The notes beneath the pieces are model-generated. The model did no database searches, was not told the origin of the DNA, and worked only from the letters and a program-made list of their open reading frames with translations. Made by a program: the position numbers and the translations under genes. From positions 83,206,981 through 83,270,980 of the forward strand of contig NC_088800.1 of assembly GCF_011386835.1 (NCBI RefSeq): DNA of 64,000 bases, in the 5' to 3' direction. Below, one piece after another: positions 1-11,105 of this stretch. Each line of letters opens with the position of its first letter. The stretch's first letter is position 1. Origin of the DNA: Chrysemys picta bellii (Eukaryota > Chordata > Testudines > Emydidae).

Positions 1-65
1 GTGAACTGGGGCAAGTCAAGTCACTTCCTCGCTCTGTGCCTCAGTTTCCCCATTGGTAAAAAGGG
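1..65 (+). repeat. MIR-type SINE fragment
   Basis: The segment reads as the conserved MIR core, with the phrase 'ctcagtttccccattggtaa' near its end. MIR is an ancient tRNA-derived SINE found across amniotes and is long inactive. A matching 3' tail ('gatgaaaggtgccatataag' then ATT repeats) appears at about 536-605. The copy may therefore be split by an insertion of roughly 450 bp. The left part runs off the window edge. Confidence 0.6.
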
Positions 66-535
66 TTTAATGATATTGCCCTCCAGGGGCACCATTTATG
101 AAGGGCAGGGGAGAGCAACTGCCCACTCCCCCATGCTTCATGCCACATATTCCACCAGGAGGGAAAGAAACTCCTAGGGAAAAACTACTTCCCCCTACCC
201 CATCACCACCCAGGACATGAGACTGGTCTTTCCGCAGGAGGAGGAACTAGGAGTTGCTGTCTGGCAGCAGTGGGAGGGGCACCGGGCCCGGAGAACCACT
301 GCCCCCACCTCCTGGAGCTAATAGGACTCTGGCAAGTGGCTGGTGCATGGGACCTGGGCACACGGTGGGTTGGTTCTCCCCCCCCCCCCAAGCCCTGCAC
401 ATGGCTGGGCCCAGAAGGAGGCAGTGGCAGAGAGGAAACCGCTGGGGAGGGTCCCCATCAAGGAGCTTCCCAAAGGGGAGGATGGACACCCTCTGAAATT
501 TGCCCCTCCGATTGAAATCTGAAATGGCAGTTCTG
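66..535. other. GC-rich unassigned stretch, possibly inserted in a MIR
   Basis: No exon or known family is recognised. The stretch is GC-rich with a run of C at about 379-389. Open frames here are short and overlap on both strands, as expected from base composition. Because MIR-like sequence lies on both sides, this could be one inserted element, but I found no clean target duplication. Confidence 0.35.
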
Positions 536-605
536 CCAACCTCCTTTGTGAGGCATGTGGAGATATACTGATGAAAGGTGCCATATAAGAGGTAGGTATT
601 ATTAT
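536..605 (+). repeat. MIR/LINE-type 3' tail
   Basis: The sequence 'gatgaaaggtgccatataag' followed by ATT repeats is the usual 3' end of old MIR/L3-class repeats. It is probably the tail of the MIR that starts at position 1. Confidence 0.5.
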
Positions 606-2270
606 TCTGCATGTTCATTTTATGTCAGGTTGTTCTCACCCCAAATCTAGATTTCATTTTCCTTTTAGTTTTTCCAATGAATGCTTCTTTGGGCGTTTCA
701 CGTCCCTCCCATGTTCCTCTGGTGCGCAAGAACACAAACCAGGATGTGAAACTGACTAGAACCTGGCCAGCTAGAAGCTAAATGGAGTGCACAGAGTGGA
801 CCCCCAATAGACCCAGAAAAAGTAATTCAAAATTTAAAATTCTTTCAGGTTTGCTAACCTAAACTGTTATTAGTAAAATAGATGGATAGACAGATATAGG
901 CTCCACCTCTTTATCACTCTTTTAAAATAGAGACAAATTACCTTTCCAAGATTTTGCAAATTCAAAGGACGTATGAACCAATTAGAAAGTGGATTTTATT
1001 TAACTCATCCTTTAAACTGACTTAGGATCTTTACAGGTGAAAGCACGTGATTTATGCCCTACTTATTTAACATATGTATTCTTGGTTCAAATTGAGAATA
1101 TGCCTGAATCTTTCATGCTCAAAACCCTTAGGTCATGCAGAGCATTGGATTTAAAACTGATATTCCTCCATTTGCAACACCACACTATAGTGGCACTGAG
1201 GTTTTCTCTTTCACTGAGTTTTTCAGACCAGTGTGCGATGGGATGTGTACCACACACAGGAACTAGAAGGGTTAATGTGGGCCTGAGAGGCAGTTAGGCT
1301 ACCTGGCTGCATCTGGAGAGTGAATCAGGCTTAACCAAAGATGAAGCCCCGCTGGGGAACGAGCTGGCTGATGACTGCAAAGAAAAGAAGATCAGATTAA
1401 AAGGGGGTTGAGATTCATAAGCGGATCTGAAAGACCCGCATCTCTGTTAGATATCAGGCCACTTCTGTGCTGTATGGAGGCACTCGTAAAGGCCGTGCTT
1501 GTTGGGTTAAGCCGCTGAGCGCTCCACAGTAGCGAGATGGGGCAACGGTGAAAGGGCGAAGGCAAATGAATACTTCTCTGCAGAGCAGCTCTCAGCATTT
1601 GGAAACTGTTTGAAGTGTTTTGGGTTTTTTTCCCTCAGTGAATGTCTGTGGAATGCTCACAGGAGACAGGAATGTTGGTTTCGCTGCTGCCCTTCCCCAG
1701 CGTGCAATGGCATTTGGATAAATTACCCACACAGGACTTTTTTTTTTTTTTTACCCCATAGCTCTTCATTCTTTTTCTAGCTGGGCTTTGGCCAGCAGTT
1801 TGGGCTAGAAAGAAGAAGCAGAGCCTTTCCTGCAGGGGCCGTGCCCAGCAATTCTACTCCTGTTAGACTCCTGCATTTATATCAGGTCTACCAAGTCCTC
1901 GTGGTTCAATGGTTATCCAGGTGCCCCTTGCAGACCCTGGACCAGAAGGTGCTCTGGGCTCTGGCTGGGATGTGCAGCTACTCTTGGCTAGTGGGCGGTG
2001 AACTAGAGAGTGAAGCTGTTCTTATGATCTGTGGGGCTAACAAGCCTCTGGCTAGCCCAAGATTGTGAGGTGAGCAAAGGCACAGAAATGGAGAACTGCC
2101 ACTTGTGTTTCGTTGCTCTCGGACCTGATCCAGGCCGTTGGGTTTGGATGTGGGTTTATCTTTCATGTCATCAGGGGAAGATTCGCTGGTGTGCTAGCTT
2201 CTGGGTTTAATCAAAATATTCTGAGTGGCGGAAACACAACAGGGGGCTAGTGCCTCATCTGGCGTAGCTA
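606..2270. other. No gene or clear repeat seen
   Basis: Unassigned DNA of ordinary composition. It holds a T homopolymer at about 1738-1752 and no open frame longer than about 90 codons. No splice-bounded coding segment could be supported. Confidence 0.6.
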
Positions 2271-2272
2271 GG

Positions 2273-2338
2273 TGTGTCTCCATTGAAATCAATAGAGCTA
2301 TGTCAATTGATACTAACAGAGGATCCTCTGGCCCTCCA
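2273..2338. repeat. Short 'attgaaatcaat' repeat copy
   Basis: This copy reads 'ccattgaaatcaatagagct' and ends in a 'tctggccc' motif. The same layout recurs near 15905, 24127, 25787, 53003, 55978 and 59686. It belongs to an old, short interspersed family of unknown class. The assignment rests on those repeats within the window. Confidence 0.45.
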
Positions 2339-3212
2339 GAAACCCCGTGGAAAATATTAGTGATGGAAACACCCGTTGGGGTTGGTTAAACAACAAAAAG
2401 GTTGGGGGTTTTATCCAAAGTGCAGCCCAAATCCCCAAAGCTCTTGACTCTGCAGATCAGAGTGGAAAAGCTTCCAACAAAGGGGGCTGGGGTCATCCTT
2501 GGTACCCCTTGTTCCAAGTGGGGTGGTTTTGAAAAGCCCGATCTGACGAAAACCCCAAGGACTCCAATGCCCTTTGTCCTGGAGAAGCTATGCTGTTTTT
2601 ATGGACTCCCGGAGAAGCCAAATTCCTCCCCGTTTTACATTTGAATTTCATTTTCAGCAGTTGCAAGAACTCAAGTAAAGGAGCAAAGGGCTATTAAATG
2701 CTTCTCTCATTCAAAAAAAAATCTTTTGGCTCAGAGAAGTGAGGAGGACGGTGCCTGTAACAATGGATTTTGACTTTGCAAATCTCTATATTTTCTACCC
2801 CACAGAGCACATGTGAAAGGCTGGAGATTAACACCCTCCACGCACTCAAAGCACACACATGGCTTCCCTCTAGCAGTGGCAATAAAAACTCAGCCTCAAA
2901 TCAAACCCTAAGCTTGCTGAGACTTCAAAACAGCTCCTAGCTCGGGAGCGTAGCCCAAACGCAACTCAGCAATGTTCAGTGTGGTGCACAGGTGTGAAAG
3001 GCCATGCCTGCTGCCAGCATAAACCTCAGTCAGACGCTGCCACAAGCGGCTTGCCAGTGGCTTGAAGCCATCAAACATGTGAGTTTACCCCTGCGTACGG
3101 CTCAGGAACCCGAGTTCAGAAACCCAGCACCGCAGCCCCAGCTCCCGTTTGCATCCCACATGGAGGGACTCAGTAATACTGCTATTCTCTGCTGGTACAA
3201 TAGGGCCTTCCA
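2339..3212. other. No gene or clear repeat seen
   Basis: Unassigned DNA. Only short open frames on both strands, none with recognisable protein similarity. Confidence 0.6.
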
Positions 3213-3350
3213 GTCTAGCCTCTCCGAGTGCTTTGCAAGATGAGGAGTTATCCCTGCTTTACAGATGGGGAAAATGAAGCCCAGGGAGGGGAAGTAACTT
3301 GCCTGACTGAGCCGGGGAAGTAGGAAAAGAGCAGGGCTCCTATGTCCCAT
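3213..3350 (-). repeat. MIR-type SINE, reverse
   Basis: The motif 'tttacagatggggaaaatga' followed by 'aagtaacttgcc' is the reverse complement of the MIR core. Ends are diffuse, as expected for an old copy. Confidence 0.65.
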
Positions 3351-3879
3351 CTGTGAGCAGATCTGAAGCCCATTGAAGTTCAGAGGAGTCTCATTGGTTC
3401 CTTTAGGTGTCACATCAGGCCCTTTGTGCATTAATTACAAGATCATCCTGCCTCATTTAAAGACTACAAATTACATCGTGGCCCGGTTAACCAAACAGAT
3501 CAGGGAGAGGGCATGCCGTGAACAAAAGACCCCAGGGTGAGCTCCGTTCATTCAGCCCCAATTTGCCCTTTCAGCTGTTGGCCTGCTGGGAGTTCCACGA
3601 CCACTCAGTGCATGCCTCTTTCCAGCAAGGTAGCATCCCCTCTGATGGAGCCGTGTAATACTTCTTCCTGCCTCGCACGGCTGCCAAAATATATCCAGAT
3701 CTCCAGGGAGGGAGGCAATGATTCTCTCTTTCCTGAGAGTCACCAGACCAGACGACTTTATAGTGAGTGCATTCTTCCCCGGTGGATGTCAATCAGCCAG
3801 CAAAGCCTCTTAATGGGAAAGTGCCTAAGAAATAGCTCCTCTCTGACAAATTATACTGGTTTTTAGGGCCAAAACGCTT
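3351..3879. other. No gene or clear repeat seen
   Basis: Anonymous sequence. A forward open frame of 109 codons (3537-3866) overlaps reverse frames and has no recognised domain, so it is not called as a gene. Confidence 0.55.
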
Positions 3880-4020
3880 GGAGGCAGCCCAGGGCAGTGG
3901 ATAGGGCAAGGGACTGGGAATAAAAAGCCCTGGATTCTGTGCCCAGCTCTGCAGTTTGACCTTAGGGAAGTCGCTTCACCATCCTGGTCCTTGGTTTAAA
4001 ACTGAGAATAATAAATCTTT
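3880..4020 (+). repeat. MIR-type SINE
   Basis: Contains a tRNA-related head ('gcagtggatagggcaaggga') and then the MIR core ('gaccttagggaagtcgcttc'). The two parts are in the expected order and spacing on the plus strand. Confidence 0.65.
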
Positions 4021-4690
4021 CCTCGTTTTGAGATCTGTGGATGACACGGGCAATGCGAGTGCTAAGCTGGTCTATTTTATGATATCTATATTAATCCCCT
4101 CTTTGTGCAATATTACTTATCTAGCAGAAGAAGAATAGGCTAATAACGTACATCAGTTATTACATGAAAACCTTACGTTGCCCCTTGGACAATTCTACGC
4201 TGTGCTGATATGATTTGTGGTACACCATGCCCTCATCTTGTGATTGGTTGGCTCCTGAATACATTTGGATGCACTGCTTATTAACACTGCAGATGCGGAA
4301 GAGCGAATGGGGATATCCGCCCAATTCTGCAGACTGAGTCGTGTGGGTAATTTTGATTACGGAGAGCCGTCCGGTTAACTTCAATGGAGCACCTCACATA
4401 AGTACATGTTGTCAGGATTGGACCCTTCTGCAGTAGAAAATAGGTTTCAGTCACGTAGGCCTCTGATATTTCCAGAAGTCTCCACAGCTTGAACACATGG
4501 GCCAAGGGGCTATTTTACATTTGGATTAAGAAGAAACATCTCTAGCTATAGTTAATGTATTTCAAAGTCATACTGAAGAATGCGGCTCACATGTAATTGT
4601 TGCATTTAAAGCTGCAGAGACATTTTATACGATTTCGGCACGCTTTTACCTTTTGGGGGAGGGCGCAGGGCAAACAGAGATCTGTTATTG
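4021..4690. other. No gene or clear repeat seen
   Basis: Unassigned, moderately AT-rich DNA without a supportable coding frame. Confidence 0.55.
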
Positions 4691-4699
4691 TTTTATTTT

Positions 4700-5060
4700 T
4701 TAAAAATGTTTCACCTGACTGCAAAGCCAGCAGCACCAAATGAGACCATGGGGTTGTAATTAAGGTAATTACAATAAATTAGGCCCCTCTCTCCTCCCCC
4801 CCTCCCCGCCCTTCTCCTCACATAATGGCAGGTCATTAAAGTTAATGGCTAGGATCACATTTGTAACATGTCAGCAAAAAGTCATTGCTGCATCTTTCAT
4901 CTAGGCTTCTGTACGTAACAGGCATGTTTTTCTTTTTGTCTCTGAGGCAACATATGTTATGTTTACTTTTTCTTTTTTCCCCACTTTTAAATATTACACC
5001 TGTTGGTCTGACGCAAAACCAAAAGCTTTAAGGCATTAAAACTGGCCTGTTGGGAGAGGA
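4700..5060. promoter_or_regulatory. Candidate conserved non-coding block
   Basis: An AT-rich block free of recognised repeats, with homeodomain-type cores clustered in 'taattaaggtaattacaata', further 'cattaaagttaatgg', and T-rich tracts. This composition is typical of developmental enhancers. It is a resemblance only: no alignment was possible, and no factor or target gene can be named. Confidence 0.25.
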
Positions 5061-5939
5061 AGGCCTTAAAATTCTTCTGATATTTCTAAGTCAGGGAGGA
5101 CTTTTTGTTAGATCTAATCCCAGGGGCAATTCAGTATGGAGTTTGATGTAGGATATTCGGCACAGCAAAGTGAAAAACAGATCAAATTGCATCTGGTTCA
5201 ATATTGCCAGCACACATGGGTGTCTTCACTCTATGTCGCCTCAGCCCACGCTTTATCCCATGACCTATTTGCTGAGTCACTGTGATCATTAACTGGAAAT
5301 AAAGTTGCATTTTGGGTGCCATCATTTTAGAACTTCTCTCTACCACAACATCCCGTTGGAGTGACTCACCCTCACTTAAAAATAACTTGCCAGGTTATTC
5401 AAAAGGAGCGGCATATAGATCACAGTTTACAGGGACTCTGTCAACTGCTTTTAAGACCAACATTTAGGGGATTGGTTGTGCCATGTGTTTTTTTTTAATT
5501 AAAGAAGAAGGGTTTGTAGAACCTAACATGGGTCCTAGCCCAGCCATTACTCATCCACATGCTTAATATTTGACCCGCTGACTACAATGGGATTCATATA
5601 TGCTAAATTAAACAGGAACATGTCTGCAGGCTCAGGAACATGATTAGAAATAGTTAAATAGAATTGAAGAACAAAATGAAACCATGTTATTGCTACGTTC
5701 TCCCTTGCAGTGCTGTGAACCCAAAGACAATAGGATGGGGCTTCTGCAGGAGAGCCAGTCAGAGAAACTTTCCATTCTGCTAGGACATACATGGAGAGGA
5801 GGAGTGTTGTGAGTAGAGACACCGGGTAGGAAAAGCTACCGGGGCAGATTGAAGTACGCACCCAACCTCACTGGATTAGCATACAAGGAGGCCTGTTTGG
5901 GGGACTTATATGGCTCCCATCACCCTGGTATCCGAGCAT
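5061..5939. other. No gene or clear repeat seen
   Basis: Unassigned DNA. A reverse open frame of 104 codons (5547-5861) shows no recognised motif and is treated as chance. Confidence 0.55.
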
Positions 5940-6240
5940 GTCACAATCGTTAGTGTATATACTCACGAGTCCTGTGAGGCAAAGAAGCACTATTCGCCTC
6001 AATTTCCAGGTAGTCTCTGTGCCTCACTTCCCCGTGGGCCGATTTGTTTTAAAGACATTTAGGTGCCTAGGGAGACTTTCAAAAGCACCTAGGCATCTAA
6101 CTCCTCTGGGGCACCTAAATACACTTAAAAATCCAGCCCTGAGTGACTTGCCCTCAGTCATCCAGGAGGTCTGGGGAGGAGCAGGGATTTGAACCTGGGT
6201 CACTCAAGTTTTAGATTAGTGCCCGAAGCACTGGATTGTT
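5940..6240 (-). repeat. MIR-type SINE split by a short palindromic repeat
   Basis: The right part contains 'gagtgacttgccctcagtca' and 'gatttgaacctgggtcactc', which are the MIR core and the tRNA B-box region in reverse. The left part ('cctgtgaggcaaagaagcac') fits the 3' side. Between them, at about 6048-6135, lies a copy of the 'aggtgcctag/cacctaaa' palindromic repeat. Confidence 0.5.
6048..6135. repeat. 'aggcacctaa' palindromic repeat
   Basis: The copy contains 'catttaggtgcctagggaga' and later 'ggggcacctaaatacactta', an imperfect inverted pair. Related sequence recurs at about 31280-31365, 33845-33930 and 44745-44825. The class is unknown. It could be a tiny non-autonomous DNA element. Confidence 0.45.
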
Positions 6241-6527
6241 CTTCCTGTCTGAGGCAACTGGTTAAAGGAGGAGGCAGGCATAGAATCAGAGGAGATGCCC
6301 ATTGCCTCCTATGAGAGTCTGTGAGCCTCTCTGGACATTGCAGAAGCTCTTATCCTGAGCATCTGGTTCAGCCCTGAATACAGAACCCCTGTGATGAGCT
6401 GCAGGGAGGCTCTGGTGAGGCAAATTCTCATGGCCAGAGTCACCAGTCCGTCACCAGCCTCTGTGTCTGGGCAGGCTCCTTCCACCCCATGGAGTGCAGG
6501 GCAGCATAGATTGTCATCCTTCCTAGG

Positions 6528-6926
6528 TAGGGCTGCCAACTTTCTAATTTTGGAAAACTGTACCCCTGCCCTGCCTCTTCCCCCAAGGCCCCACCCCTTG
6601 CTCCGCCTCTTCTCTCGAGGCCCCACCTCTTGCACACGCCTCTCCCCCCTTCCCCATCACTCGCTGCTCTCCCTCCTCTTCCTTGTCACTCAATCCCCTC
6701 CACCTCGCTCCCCCCCAAGCTGGGCTCCCTCTGCTCCGGGGCTGGACATGGAGCCTGCCTGCCCACAAGATGCAGTTTGGAGGAGGCCCCGGCTGAGCAG
6801 GGGCTGGCGCGGGTTGATGACCCGGCACCTCGTCCGCCCCACCCATGGTAACCAGAATTTTGGTGTCTGTACAGGTCCCCTTTCTACCAGACGTTCTGGT
6901 TGAAAACCAGGCACTTGGCAACCTTA
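6528..6926. mobile_element. Non-autonomous hAT element with 8-bp TSD
   Basis: The ends 'tagggctgcca' (6528) and 'tggcaacctta' (to 6926) form terminal inverted repeats. They are flanked by 'ttcctagg' (6520-6527) and 'tccctagg' (6927-6934), an 8-bp duplication with one mismatch, as expected for hAT. The interior is pyrimidine-rich. The open frames over it, including 170 codons from 6391, are a by-product of this composition. A probable second copy of the right half lies at about 49924-50118. Confidence 0.7.
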
Positions 6927-7160
6927 TCCCTAGGCACAGGCAGATTCCAGAAAACCAGTTTTTCTTGTGAGACTGCCAGTGCCCTGGGCTTTGTGCCACG
7001 TTGGAGATGCCAGGCTATTTTTAGGGTTTGTGGCGCTTCTGCGGCTTGCTGTAGGCCGATGCAGTGAGTGAGCAGAGAGCGACCTGGAGGTGTTCCGTTC
7101 ACCAGAGATCCCCTTTCAGTTCAGTCTGGCAGAAACGAATTGGAATGAATGGTTCAGCAC

Positions 7161-7162
7161 AG

Positions 7163-7213
<51 letters not shown>
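7161..7213. repeat. CT then CA microsatellite
   Basis: A (CT)n tract at about 7161-7182 runs directly into a (CA)n tract ending at 7213. The CA part is the left edge of the tandem duplication at 7184-7439. Confidence 0.95.
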
Positions 7214-7216
<3 letters not shown>

Positions 7217-7307
7217 TGCCTACAAGCAGGGAAGGGAATGGTAGGGGAGTGCATGCGTGCACACAGATACAGGGAAATGAATTACTGAGGCCTTTCTGGG
7301 ACTCTGG

Positions 7308-7344
<37 letters not shown>

Positions 7345-7439
7345 TGCCTACAAGCAGGGAAGGGAACGGTAGGGGAGTGCATGCGTGCACACAGATACAG
7401 GGAAATGAATTACTGAGGCCTTTCTGGGACTCTGGGCAA
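7184..7439. repeat. 128-bp tandem duplication with CA tract
   Basis: Two direct copies, about 7184-7311 and 7312-7439. Each is a (CA)n tract followed by about 98 bp that starts 'gtctgcctacaagcagg' and ends 'ctctgggcaa'. The offset is 128 bp. Outside the CA tract I see one difference (t at 7239, c at 7367). Such identity implies a young duplication, or conversion between copies. Confidence 0.95.
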
Positions 7440-8244
7440 TCTTATTAATATGTACCCCTTGGGCCAAGAATGCCTCTGTCTCCCTCTTCTCCTTACACCA
7501 CATAAGAGGATTATTCCTTTCAGCAACTGGATTTAACCCCTTTTTTTCAAATGGCAGAGGCCTGTGCTTGGAGCCTCGGGATCCCAGCTTTGTTGATGGC
7601 TCAACCAGACTTGTTACAATTGTCCTTCTCCCCTCTTGTCTGATAACGAACCTCATTTGTTACACCTTAACTGCAGTCTTCGGGGCAGGGCATGCTCCTT
7701 TGCTTCGTGAGACGCCTCGCCCTCTTCTGGAGCCTTGAGAAGAAGAATTCATGCCAGGGACACCACCAGATAAATAACAAGAAATGAATATTATTTTTGC
7801 CAACGGTCCTTGCTTCACAAGAGAAGCAGCCGTCCCGAAGGAAGTCCCAGGTTACAAATCATTTACCAGCTGTTAAATCCTATCTCATATCAGAATACCA
7901 ACCAGAAAGGGGGGGGAAAAAGAGATTTTTATTTTGCATTTGATCCTGGAGGATGGGTCGCGTCTGTTTTCGCTGAACTCATCATGCGCCCTCTCTCAAC
8001 TGCTAAATCTGCTGGAGGCTGTTGAATGATGCACACTTGATGTTATCCTATGAGAAAATGTTCATTTCCCCATTTTTGTGCTCAGAACTATTCCAGCTGT
8101 TTGGAAATTAAAGATCTTTAGGAATTATGCACCTCAGTCATACTCCTCTTTACCCCACTGAAGGATCAAAACCTGTAATCACAATCTGATATAAAAGCAT
8201 GAGCCTATCTAAAAAGTAAGGGCCATATTCCTGTCTTTTAGGGC
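7440..8244. other. No gene or clear repeat seen
   Basis: Unassigned DNA after the tandem duplication. No supportable exon. Confidence 0.55.
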
Positions 8245-8410
8245 GGGAGTGTGGCCAGTGGTTAGAGAACTGCACAGGAAGGTAATCAGAATTCCTCGAT
8301 TTTCTGATCTCACTTCTTCAGCTGACATTCTGTTTTGAATTGATCATTTAATCTCTCTGTACTTCACTTTAGTCATCTGAGCAATGCTTACCTGGCTCAC
8401 AATTTTCCAG
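8245..8410 (+). repeat. MIR-type SINE
   Basis: A tRNA-like head ('gccagtggttagagaactgc') is followed by a worn core ('tttaatctctctgtacttca') in MIR order. The copy is divergent. Confidence 0.55.
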
Positions 8411-8789
8411 GGAGGCTCTCAACTTAATTCGGTGCCCCCAAATTCAGGTTTTTGTTAAAAATGCACAACCATATGATGCCCCATCTTACCAACCCTAAAA
8501 TGAATGAACTGCGATCTTTTTAAAAGAAGTCTTTAACTTTCCCTCCGGATGCTAAGAAACCAAACACAACGCTGTTCTAACACATGGGAAGCTGATAGTA
8601 CACCTTACTACAAAAAGAAAATGAATGTAACCAGAGTAGTCGACCTCTGAAATGCAAAAGGTAAATGTGGTGTATTTAGCTGGTAAATGTCAGGCCTTTG
8701 CTTGTGTGCTCTTGAATAAATGCTTTACTTTTGTTCTTTCTTGCTTTGCTTTCTCTCTCTGTAAGATGAGGATAACAATGCCTCCTTTT

Positions 8790-8920
8790 CAGGTTTCAGA
8801 GTAACAGCCGTGTTAGTCTGTATCCGCAAGAAGAACAGGAATACTTGTGGCACCTTAGAGACTAACAAATTTATTAGAGCATAAGCTTTCGTGGACTACA
8901 GCCCACTTCTTCGGATGCAT
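8790..8920 (+). mobile_element. Turtle SINE-like repeat ('gtaacagccgtgttagtc' family)
   Basis: A full-looking copy from 'caggtttcagagtaacagcc' to 'cttcttcggatgcat'. The family is abundant in turtle genomes, from memory. A second, rearranged copy at 15159-15311 confirms that it repeats. No target duplication was visible around this copy. Confidence 0.85.
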
Positions 8921-9284
8921 TCTAAGGGTCAACTGTCTGATCTCACACCCATTGAGAGTGATGGGAGCCTTTCCATTGGCCCCAGTGGATGCTGGATCAG
9001 GCTTTAGAGCGTTGTGGTTTACAAGATGCTTTGAGATGGAAAGCACAAACGTCAAGTATTATCATCACTGGTGGGTTTTAACATCTCTGAAGATATTGTG
9101 CACGCTGTCAATCAGCACAAGAAGCTGGGAGCACAGCGCCATGCTGCTCTGCCTTTAACTTTCATCTGTGCCCTGGGGTAAATCATTATTTAATATGACC
9201 GTTACTTATTACACTGAGCATAATCATCTCATTGTTATCCTGTGCTCCCCTGGCTGAGTGCACTGTCCACCTGTTGTCTGTCAT

Positions 9285-9415
9285 CTTATACTTAGATTAT
9301 AAATTCTTTGCGGGTAGGGACTGTCTTTTTATTCTGCGTGTGTACAGCACCTTGCACAACAGGGCCCTGACTGGGCCACTAGTCGCTCTCATGATAGGTA
9401 CAAATCACATGTGTT
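9285..9415 (+). repeat. Old LINE-type (L3/CR1-like) 3' end
   Basis: The phrases 'ttgcgggtagggactgtctt' and 'acagcaccttgcacaacagg' are typical of an old amniote LINE 3' end. Related copies occur at about 16690-16795 and 46850-46925 (plus), and 11020-11105, 39095-39165 and 59745-59870 (minus). Confidence 0.55.
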
Positions 9416-9424
9416 GGAGATGAC

Positions 9425-11019
9425 CTAGAATTGCTTTTGTGAGTCCCTTGGTAAGCATCAATGCGTCATATATCACAAGCCCAAACTCAGCAAAATCGTT
9501 CTGTGCGTTTGATTCTTTTATCTTTTAATACTTTTTTCTTTTTGTTGTTGTTGGGGTTTTTTTATTGTTGCTTCATTTACATTCTTCTTTTTTTATAACT
9601 ACACTCTTAGGAAGATTTTAATTACCTTCCCTTAAAGCCAAATGACAATGTAAGTAGAGCATGTCATTTGTAGCTAGAGTATCACTCGAAAATGCAAAAG
9701 CCCCTGGCTTTATCAGGCTTAAAAGCTTTCCTGGAATATGTTCAAAAACTGCTGACTGTGCAAGATTAAACATTGCAATGTTAAGTCAAAGATCTCTGCA
9801 TGTGGTATGCTTTTATTCCCCTAGGAGATCGAGTTAAACTGTGATGTGGTCATGAAGGGGAGGGTATTTATTCTTTTTTTTCCCCTTCCTCTTGCAACAA
9901 GGAAAGAGTTTGGGTCTCTGGCACTGGGGATGGTAAGAAGTATTCATACATGTGAAGAAGTCAGAGCCACAAAGTGTTTGAAAAATGTCAAATGCTTATA
10001 AAGGAGTGACAGTGGAGGGCCAGGTAATAGATGCTATCAAAACACATTGCTAGAGCTCTAGTTGTTATATTCATAGCAAATGCACACAAAAATTAGATAA
10101 ACACATAAATACTTTTGCTTGAAGGTTGTCACACAACACTTCTTTATGTCTTAAAACTCAGAATAAAACACAAGAACTCAAAAAACAGAAAGAGAGAAAG
10201 CAGGCTGCTCCCTAAAACAGCAAGACATAACTCACCTCACCTGGCATTAGTATGGCTGTCTGCAGACTGACTCTGATCTCAGAGCCCCCTCATCTGCAAG
10301 CAGGACCAGGAAAACTCCAGAGCATCTTAGACAAACTTTAGCGGCTAAAATCTTATGTTTAGTCTCTTATAAGCGTGTTATACTTTTGATGATTTGTAAC
10401 CATACCTGTTTCCACTGTCCTTACTCCGTAGCACTTAAATCTCTATGTTTGTTAATAAACGACATTGGTTCATCAGAAGTACATCTCAGAGCTGCAATAT
10501 GAAGCCAAATGTGAATTCCTCGTTGAACCAAACAAGCTGGTGGGTGCACTGTCTCTTTCGAGATAGCGTGATTTCTGGGAGTGTCCAGTGACAGGGGCTG
10601 GATATTCCTGGGGAATGGTCTTCCAAGGGGCTTGGGAACCAAATGTTACCTGCAAGGCAAAGTAAGGGCTGGCAGAGTGTTGGAGGAGGTTGCTTCAGAG
10701 TGTCAGGGAAGTAACACACAGTTTAACCCCAGCAAGTCATTTTGCTGAGGCAGGGAAGTTATATGGTGACCTATGGTTTTGGGCCCCTGACAAAGCATCA
10801 CAGCTCTCTTCCCCCTTCCGATCTGCACAGCGTGCTCCATGAACCCCAGAGGCAAACTGTGTAACGTAAGGAACACTGGAGCTAGGAAACCAAAGTATTG
10901 TTCAAAGATACCAGGGAGGCAAATCGCTAGACTCTGGAGGCAGTGGGGTGTGGGAGATAGCCCTGATATACATACACACTCACACCTACAGACAGCAGTT
11001 GTGTGGAGGTGTCTCATGG
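9425..11019. other. AT-rich unassigned DNA
   Basis: AT-rich with T-rich tracts at about 9520-9600 and 9860-9890. No coding region is supported. The stretch 9655-9800 lacks recognised repeats and could be conserved, but has no distinctive motif. Confidence 0.55.
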
Positions 11020-11105
11020 TACTATTAGTAGTGGTTGTGATTTGTTACATGCCGTACAAGATTCGCAATAAAGGCAGTCTCTGCTCCTAAGAGTTCACAC
11101 TCTGA
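11020..11105 (-). repeat. Old LINE-type (L3-like) fragment
   Basis: 'ggcagtctctgctcctaaga' followed by 'gttcacactctgaacaagac' matches, in reverse, the family at 9285-9415. Divergent. Confidence 0.4.

Noticed and set aside
6391..6903. 170-codon forward open frame
   Set aside because: It lies mostly over a hAT element (6528-6926) with pyrimidine-rich sequence. Equally long frames occur on the other strand and there is no domain.
7090..7416. Frames with His-Thr repeats
   Set aside because: Translated CA microsatellite within the tandem duplication.
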